NCBI GenBank assembly: GCA_964449835.1
Contig: CAYVBZ010000001.1
Span: forward strand, 1 to 64,000
Source: JABDGC01 sp964449835
GTDB lineage: Bacteria > Pseudomonadota > Gammaproteobacteria > DSM-16500
Length of the DNA stretch: 64,000 nucleotides
Direction: 5' to 3'
Positions within the stretch are counted from its first letter, which is position 1; every line of letters starts with the position of its first letter. The notes under the pieces were generated by a model. It saw only the letters and a list, made by a program, of their open reading frames with translations, was not told the DNA's origin and did no database searches. Positions 58,679-64,000 of the stretch are shown piece by piece. Both the position numbers and the translations under genes were made by a program.

Positions 58679-59627
58679 ATTTACGCTCAATGAGATACTT
58701 GGGACGTTGCTTCACTTCAGTAAAAATACGGGCAATGTACTCGCCAAGAATACCGATGGACAGTAATTGAATTCCGCCTAAAAAGACAATGGCGACGACG
58801 ATGGTCGGGAACCCTGGAAAATCTGTACCAAAAAGCAGAGTGGCGGTGACAAGATAAATGGCATAGACCAGTGAGACCAAGGAAATGAAAAAACCGACCA
58901 GGCCCCACACGCGCAGGGGCACGTCAGAGAAGGAGGTGATGCCGGCCATTGCGAGCTCAAAAAGCTTCATCAATCCCCAGGAAGAGCGGCCGCCCGCACG
59001 TTCCTGCACTTCGAAAGGAACGCCAATTTTTTTAAAGCCAATCCAAGCATAAAGGCCTTTCATAAAGCGCGTGCGCTCCGGGAATTGTTTGAGCGCCTCC
59101 ACAACCTTGCGGTCGAAGAGACGAAAATCGCCGGCGTTATTCGGAATTTCAATATGGGTAATTTGTGACATCAGCCAATAAAAGAGACGCGCGGCATTGC
59201 GTTTGAAAGGCGATTCGGCGGCACGGCTTTGATGCAAACCGTAAACCATGTCATAGCCTTCTCCCCAATATGTCAAAAAGGTCGTTAGCGTTTCGACGGG
59301 GTGCTGAAAATCCGCATCCAGCAAGACCGCAACTTCCCCTTCACAATATTCCAAACCGGCGGTCATGGCGGCCTCTTTGCCAAAATTGCGGGAAAGTGAC
59401 AGGACTTTAATTTGCTTTTTGGCCGGCAAGCTTAAAATTTTCTCTACGGTGCCATCCCGGCTGCCATCATTGACGACGATAATCTCATAATGTTGGGTCA
59501 ACTGGGACAAATATTGGCTTAAGTCCTTTAAAAAGGACACAATCACCGTTTCTTCATTATAAACAGGGACAATGCAGGAGATAAAAACTGTTTTATTATC
59601 AATTGCTTGCTTTCTTTTTGCGTTCAT
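58662..59627 (-). CDS. Family 2 glycosyltransferase, GtrB/DPM1-like
   Basis: A 321-residue enzyme with a GT-A catalytic domain (VPVYNEE, VVNDGSRDGT, LLDADFQHP with the metal DAD, and the RSSW-like ERAGGRSSW loop) and two C-terminal membrane helices (about 230-290). It likely makes a polyprenyl-phosphate sugar for surface-polymer or lipid A decoration. ATG 59627 has TAGGAG 8 nt upstream; a longer GTG start at 59645 is possible. It heads the run gtrB-like, gtrA, lolA, rarA and is divergent from typA. Confidence 0.92.
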   Translation of the reverse strand: MNAKRKQAIDNKTVFISCIVPVYNEETVIVSFLKDLSQYLSQLTQHYEIIVVNDGSRDGTVEKILSLPAKKQIKVLSLSRNFGKEAAMTAGLEYCEGEVAVLLDADFQHPVETLTTFLTYWGEGYDMVYGLHQSRAAESPFKRNAARLFYWLMSQITHIEIPNNAGDFRLFDRKVVEALKQFPERTRFMKGLYAWIGFKKIGVPFEVQERAGGRSSWGLMKLFELAMAGITSFSDVPLRVWGLVGFFISLVSLVYAIYLVTATLLFGTDFPGFPTIVVAIVFLGGIQLLSIGILGEYIARIFTEVKQRPKYLIERKYGFEE

Positions 59628-59762
59628 TGATGGTTCTCCTAGCACTTCTGGTATGACAGTATAAATGAATAAAAAATAATAATAAACCAGCCAGTCGTAG
59701 TAAAACTTCTGGAATTACGATATGATATTGCACTTTTTAACTAGCCAATTAGGTAAAATTTT

Positions 59763-61577
59763 GTGACTGAACAACTGCGAAATATCGCGATTATCGCCCA
59801 CGTTGACCACGGTAAAACCACCTTGGTTGATAAGCTTTTACAGCAAACCGCCAGCCTCTCCAAGAAGACCACCAACACCGAACGGGTGATGGACAGCAAC
59901 GACTTGGAAAGAGAGCGCGGCATTACTATTCTTGCCAAAAACACAGCCCTAAAATGGGGTGACTACCGGATTAACATTGTCGATACCCCCGGCCATGCAG
60001 ACTTTGGTGGAGAGGTGGAACGCATTCTTTCCATGGTGGACTCCGTCCTTCTGTTAGTAGATGCCGTTGACGGCCCCATGCCGCAAACGCGCTTCGTCAC
60101 ACAAAAAGCTTTTGCACAAGGACTAAACCCGATTGTCGTCGTCAACAAAATTGACCGGCCGGGCGCACGTCCCGATTGGGTGGTGGACCAGGTCTTCGAC
60201 TTGTTTGACCGTTTGGGCGCAACCGACGAACAGCTAGACTTTCCCATTGTCTATACTTCCGCCTTACTCGGTTATGCCACACTCGACCTGAACAAAAACA
60301 GCGACAACATGCAGCCCTTATTTGAAACGATCATCAATCGCGTGCCGCCGCCCAAAGTCGACCTGCATGCGCCTTTCCAAATGCAAATTAGCACCCTCGA
60401 CTATTCGAGCTACGTTGGCATGATCGGCATTGGCCGCATTACCCGCGGACAAGCCAAATCCAATATGCCTGTCACCCTGATTGACCGTGAAGGCAAAACC
60501 CGCTCAGGCCGTATCATGCAAGTGCTGGAGTATTTGGGGTTGGAGCGCAGTGAAGTTTCGCAAGCCGATGCCGGCGATATTGTCGCCATCACCGGGATTG
60601 AAGAATTGAAGATTTCGGACACGCTCTGCGATCCGGAGCATGTTGAGGCCTTGCCGCCGCTAACGGTGGACGAGCCGACCGTCAGCATGACCTTCCAAGT
60701 TAATACCTCGCCCTTTGCCGGAAAGGAAGGCAAATATGTCACCAGCCGCAAGATCCGCGAGCGTCTTTATCAAGAGTTGTTGCACAACGTGGCCCTCCGA
60801 GTTGAGGACACCAGCGATCCGGATAAATTTAAAGTTTCTGGTCGAGGCGAGCTGCATCTTTCCATCTTGATTGAAAACATGCGGCGTGAAGGTTATGAGT
60901 TGGCCGTTTCGCGGCCCGAGGTCATCATTAAAATGGTGAATGGCGAACCGCAGGAACCCTATGAAACCTTGACCGTCGACGTAGAAACCACGCATCAAGG
61001 CGCCATCATGGAAAAACTGGGTAGCCGCCGTGGTGATTTAAAAGATATGGTCCAAGACAACAAAGGCCGCGTTCGTCTCGATTACGTGATCCCCGCGCGA
61101 GCGCTGATTGGTTTTCACACTGAATTTCTGACCATGACTTCGGGAACAGGTCTGCTTTATCACGTGTTCAGTCATTATGGTCCGGCCGTTAAAGGTGATT
61201 TCGCACACCGCTTGAATGGCGTCATGATTTCCAACCAAGCGGGCATCTCGCTGGCTTATTCCCTGTTTAACTTACAAGAACGCGGACGCATGATCATCAG
61301 TCCTCAGACCGAGGTCTATGAGGGCATGATTGTCGGCATCCATTCACGCGACAATGACTTGGTGGTGAATGTTTGCAAAGCGAAACAGTTGACCAACATT
61401 CGCGCCGCAGGTTCCGATGAAAACATTATTCTCACGCCGCCCATCATAATGTCCTTGGAACAGGCCTTGGAATTCATCGACGATGATGAGTTGGTCGAAG
61501 TCACCCCGCAGTCCATCCGCGTGCGGAAGAAGTTTTTGAAGGAACACGAGCGGAAACGGTCGGCGAGAGTAGAATAA
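59763..61577 (+). CDS. typA: GTP-binding protein TypA/BipA
   Basis: A 604-residue ribosome-associated translational GTPase: G1 AHVDHGKTT, G2 GITI, G3 DTPGHADFGGEVER, G4 NKIDR, then EF-G-like domains and the BipA C-terminal domain (SRDNDLVVNVCKAKQLTNIRAAG). It aids ribosome assembly and stress adaptation. GTG start with a weak AGG upstream. The thrA start is 28 nt after its stop. Confidence 0.97.
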   Translation: MTEQLRNIAIIAHVDHGKTTLVDKLLQQTASLSKKTTNTERVMDSNDLERERGITILAKNTALKWGDYRINIVDTPGHADFGGEVERILSMVDSVLLLVDAVDGPMPQTRFVTQKAFAQGLNPIVVVNKIDRPGARPDWVVDQVFDLFDRLGATDEQLDFPIVYTSALLGYATLDLNKNSDNMQPLFETIINRVPPPKVDLHAPFQMQISTLDYSSYVGMIGIGRITRGQAKSNMPVTLIDREGKTRSGRIMQVLEYLGLERSEVSQADAGDIVAITGIEELKISDTLCDPEHVEALPPLTVDEPTVSMTFQVNTSPFAGKEGKYVTSRKIRERLYQELLHNVALRVEDTSDPDKFKVSGRGELHLSILIENMRREGYELAVSRPEVIIKMVNGEPQEPYETLTVDVETTHQGAIMEKLGSRRGDLKDMVQDNKGRVRLDYVIPARALIGFHTEFLTMTSGTGLLYHVFSHYGPAVKGDFAHRLNGVMISNQAGISLAYSLFNLQERGRMIISPQTEVYEGMIVGIHSRDNDLVVNVCKAKQLTNIRAAGSDENIILTPPIIMSLEQALEFIDDDELVEVTPQSIRVRKKFLKEHERKRSARVE

Positions 61578-61605
61578 GGCAGGGAATTGATGATATAAAA
61601 GGGAG

Positions 61606-64000
61606 ATGAAGACCCAAAAATCTCCCTATGTCGTCCACAAGTTCGGCGGCACCAGCCTTGCGAATAGCGAGCGCTTTCAGGCGCTGCAAACGCTGCTCAG
61701 CGGAAAAAAAGAAATTATCGTCGTCTCGGCAGTCCAGGGGACCACCTCCACTTTGCAGCGCCTCTTGGATGAGGCCGCCCAAGGTGAAAAATTTTTAAAA
61801 ACACTGGCTGCTTTAGAAAAAACGCATACCACCCTAGTCCATGCGTTATTGCCGAAAAAAAAACAGACAACTCTGCTCTCAACGCTGCAAAAAGATTTTT
61901 CTGAAATCAAAGACCTTTTGCATGCCGTTCAACTGACGGGTTCCTATTCGAAAGAAATTCAAGATCGCATTCTCGGCTACGGTGAACTTTGGTCCGCCGC
62001 TATTTTAAGCGCTCATCTTTCTGAAACCCGAAAAGTTTTGTTGATCGATGCGGCACAAGTTCTTTTTATCTATCACAAACACGGCATCCTCTGTGTGGAC
62101 TGGGTAAAAAGCAAAGCAGCGTTGAATGAGGTCCTCAAAGGCAAAACCTTTGACCAAGTGATCATCACTGGTTTTATCGCCTCCACTTTAGAGGGTAAAC
62201 GCACGATTCTGGGGCGCAATGGCAGTGATTTTTCCGCAGCCATTTTTGCCAAGCTCTTCAACGCGTCCTCGCTTTACATCTGGACAGACGTAGATGGCAT
62301 CTACAGCGCAGACCCTACCCGCGTTCGTTCCGCCTTTGTGCTGGAATCGCTATCTTATAAAGAAGCCTTGGAGTTGGCCTACTTTGGCGCCAAAGTTTTG
62401 CATCCAATGGCGATCGCTCCCGCCCTGGAAAGTCAGATTCCCATTTATATCAAAAATAGTTTTCGTCCCGAAGCACCGGGCACTTGCATCTGTGCTTCGC
62501 CGCAAAAATCTTCTTACTATGTGAAAGGGCTGAGTTGCATCGACGAGATTGCTTTAATCAATGTTGAAGGCGCCGGACTGATTGGGGTTTCGGGCATTGC
62601 CTCACAGGTCTTTCAAATTCTGCATCAGGCCAATATTTCCGCCATTTTTATTTCCCAGGCGAGCTCTGAACATTCCATTTGTTTTGCTGTTTCCAAGGAG
62701 CATGGCGAAAGCGCTGTGCAAGCCTTGAAGGAGAACCTGCAATTTGATTTGGAACGGCATCTCTTGGAAGGCATTCATCTGGATTCCGATTGCGCAATTT
62801 TGTCCGCCGTGGGCGACGGCATGATCGGAAGCGTCGGCATTGCAGGAAAGCTGGCCACAGCGCTAGCCAAAGCCGGTGTCAACATCCGGGCTATTTCACA
62901 GGGTTCCTCCGAGCGCAATATTTCCATCGTCATCAAAAGCACGGAGGTCAATAAAGCCCTCCAGGCCGTCCATGCGGGTTTCTATTTGTCCCGCGATACC
63001 ATTTCAATCGGCTTAATTGGGCCGGGACAAGTTGGAAGCACCTTATTGCGGCAAATTCATGCGGCCGTGAACAAACTTCAACGGAGCGGTCAGGCCAATC
63101 TCTATGTGCGCGGCATTATGAACAGCAAAAAAATGCTGCTGAGTAACGAAGCAATTGATTTAAGTACTTGGCAGGACAAATTCGCCGCCTGCGAGACTAA
63201 AGCCGACCTGGAAAAGTTTGCCAGGCACATTTTGACTGACGATATTCCCCATGCGCTCATCATTGATTGCACCGCCAATCAAAGCATTGCTCAGCATTAT
63301 GCTTATTTTATGGAGTTGGGTCTCCATGTCATTACCCCGAACAAACACGCCAATGCCGGTAATCTGGATTATTATCGAAAATTGAAAGCGCTCACGCAAA
63401 ATAAAAACAAACATTATCTCTATGAGGCCACGGTTTGCGCGGGCCTGCCCATCATCACCACCTTGCAGGACTTGATTAAGACTGGGGATGAAGTATTTAA
63501 AATTGAGGGCGTGATTTCGGGTACCTTAAGTTTTCTTTTTAGTGAGCTGGCCAAAGGACGGTCCTTCTCGGAGGTCGTGCGCGATGCAAAAAAACGCGGC
63601 TATACGGAGCCTGATCCACGGGAAGATTTGTCGGGCATGGATGTGGCCCGCAAGCTCGTTTGTCTTGCCCGGGAATTGAGCCGGGAAGTCTCGCTGCAAG
63701 AGGTCACAGTCTATGACCTGGTGCCAGCTGATTTGAAATCCTGCTCTGTGGAGGAGTTTCTTGACCGTTTGCCCGCTTATGATCATCTGATTGCGAATTT
63801 ACTCGCGGAAGCGAAAGCTAAAAATGAAAGGCTTTGTTATGTCGGAAGCGTGCAGGGCGATGGAAAAATGAAAGTGGCCATCGAGTCCATTCCGCTTACT
63901 CATCCTATTGCCCGCTTGACTGGCACGGATAATTTGCTGATCTTTCACACCCGCCGCTACCAGGAACACCCTATGATTATTCAAGGCCCAGGGGCCGGCG
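61606..64000 (+). CDS. thrA: Bifunctional aspartokinase/homoserine dehydrogenase (3' end cut)
   Basis: An open frame of 798 codons from ATG 61606 (GGGAG upstream) to the window edge without a stop, missing only a short C-terminus. The aspartokinase half has KFGGTSL, GRNGSDFSAA and WTDVDGIYSADP, followed by two ACT regions; the homoserine dehydrogenase half starts about residue 465 with GLIGPGQVGSTLL and continues with TPNKHA, SGTLSFLF and GYTEPDPREDLSGMDVARK. It performs the first and third steps to threonine and methionine. Whether it is the ThrA or MetL type depends on ACT residues I cannot judge. The frame is unbroken and any smaller ORFs here are shadows. Confidence 0.94.
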   Translation, partial: MKTQKSPYVVHKFGGTSLANSERFQALQTLLSGKKEIIVVSAVQGTTSTLQRLLDEAAQGEKFLKTLAALEKTHTTLVHALLPKKKQTTLLSTLQKDFSEIKDLLHAVQLTGSYSKEIQDRILGYGELWSAAILSAHLSETRKVLLIDAAQVLFIYHKHGILCVDWVKSKAALNEVLKGKTFDQVIITGFIASTLEGKRTILGRNGSDFSAAIFAKLFNASSLYIWTDVDGIYSADPTRVRSAFVLESLSYKEALELAYFGAKVLHPMAIAPALESQIPIYIKNSFRPEAPGTCICASPQKSSYYVKGLSCIDEIALINVEGAGLIGVSGIASQVFQILHQANISAIFISQASSEHSICFAVSKEHGESAVQALKENLQFDLERHLLEGIHLDSDCAILSAVGDGMIGSVGIAGKLATALAKAGVNIRAISQGSSERNISIVIKSTEVNKALQAVHAGFYLSRDTISIGLIGPGQVGSTLLRQIHAAVNKLQRSGQANLYVRGIMNSKKMLLSNEAIDLSTWQDKFAACETKADLEKFARHILTDDIPHALIIDCTANQSIAQHYAYFMELGLHVITPNKHANAGNLDYYRKLKALTQNKNKHYLYEATVCAGLPIITTLQDLIKTGDEVFKIEGVISGTLSFLFSELAKGRSFSEVVRDAKKRGYTEPDPREDLSGMDVARKLVCLARELSREVSLQEVTVYDLVPADLKSCSVEEFLDRLPAYDHLIANLLAEAKAKNERLCYVGSVQGDGKMKVAIESIPLTHPIARLTGTDNLLIFHTRRYQEHPMIIQGPGAG

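Noticed and set aside
61501..63984. Minus-strand frames of 61-93 codons and the 76-codon plus frame at 62294
   Set aside because: Shadows of thrA, whose long frame lacks a stop only because the window ends.

Overview
The window looks like chromosome from a gammaproteobacterium, most likely of the order Legionellales (Coxiellaceae/Aquicella-like). This is an inference. It rests on gammaproteobacterial housekeeping genes (arfB, zapE, rarA, lolA, hslO, typA, bifunctional thrA, srkA), a Mip-like secreted FKBP, ExeA/GspA-GspB, a DUF1840 gene, many amino-acid permeases, and several large orphan proteins of the kind found among Dot/Icm effectors. No tRNA, rRNA, CRISPR array, intact insertion sequence or prophage was seen.

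Layout. 0-4.2 kb: C-terminal end of a Fic protein, an orphan membrane-tipped protein, and a two-gene unit of an AMP-phosphorylase-like thymidine phosphorylase with a beta-CASP metallo-beta-lactamase hydrolase. 4.4-6.2 kb: a REC-GGDEF-EAL protein with several degenerate sites. 6.2-18 kb: transport (two APC permeases including LysP, two DAACS symporters), DUF2269, a saccharopine-dehydrogenase-like protein, an ABC-F ATPase, a Bax-inhibitor-1 family protein and small secreted or membrane proteins. 18-25.8 kb: a thioredoxin-like protein, a 728-aa orphan behind an MFS and a DoxX-like gene, a CPA2 antiporter and phenylalanine 4-monooxygenase. 25.8-29.1 kb: an AT-rich accessory patch with a possible IS66-type remnant, a tiny secreted protein, a kinase-like protein and a HAD-like protein. 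29.2-35.7 kb: hslO and the riboflavin operon ribD-ribE-ribBA-ribH behind an FMN riboswitch, flanked by two paralogous outer-membrane barrel genes, then a rhomboid protease. 35.8-38.4 kb: a methionine ABC importer (metN plus a fused metI-metQ) behind what reads as a SAM-II riboswitch with its own attenuator. 38.6-43.4 kb: a DUF4143 ATPase with a palindromic site at its start, and a 1104-aa protein with six repeats of about 64 residues. 43.6-54.4 kb: zapE, gamma-glutamyltransferase, L,D-transpeptidase, a His-rich secreted protein, a tRNA-dihydrouridine synthase, arfB, an FKBP, a 649-aa membrane protein with a His-rich loop, srkA, a cold-shock protein and an outer-membrane barrel. 54.4-64 kb: gspB-gspA, the gtrB-like/gtrA/lolA/rarA run, typA, and thrA, which runs off the right edge.

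How it works together. Much of the window concerns amino-acid supply: LysP, another APC permease, two dicarboxylate/amino-acid symporters, a methionine importer under likely SAM control, gamma-glutamyltransferase, PhhA and ThrA. Envelope work is covered by LolA, L,D-transpeptidase, GspA/GspB, a GtrA/GtrB-like glycosyl carrier pair and three related barrels. Palindromic repeats sit at several gene ends. One cluster has been read into the C-terminus of a DAACS symporter, and a 128-bp nested inverted repeat begins inside the stop codon of the CPA2 gene.
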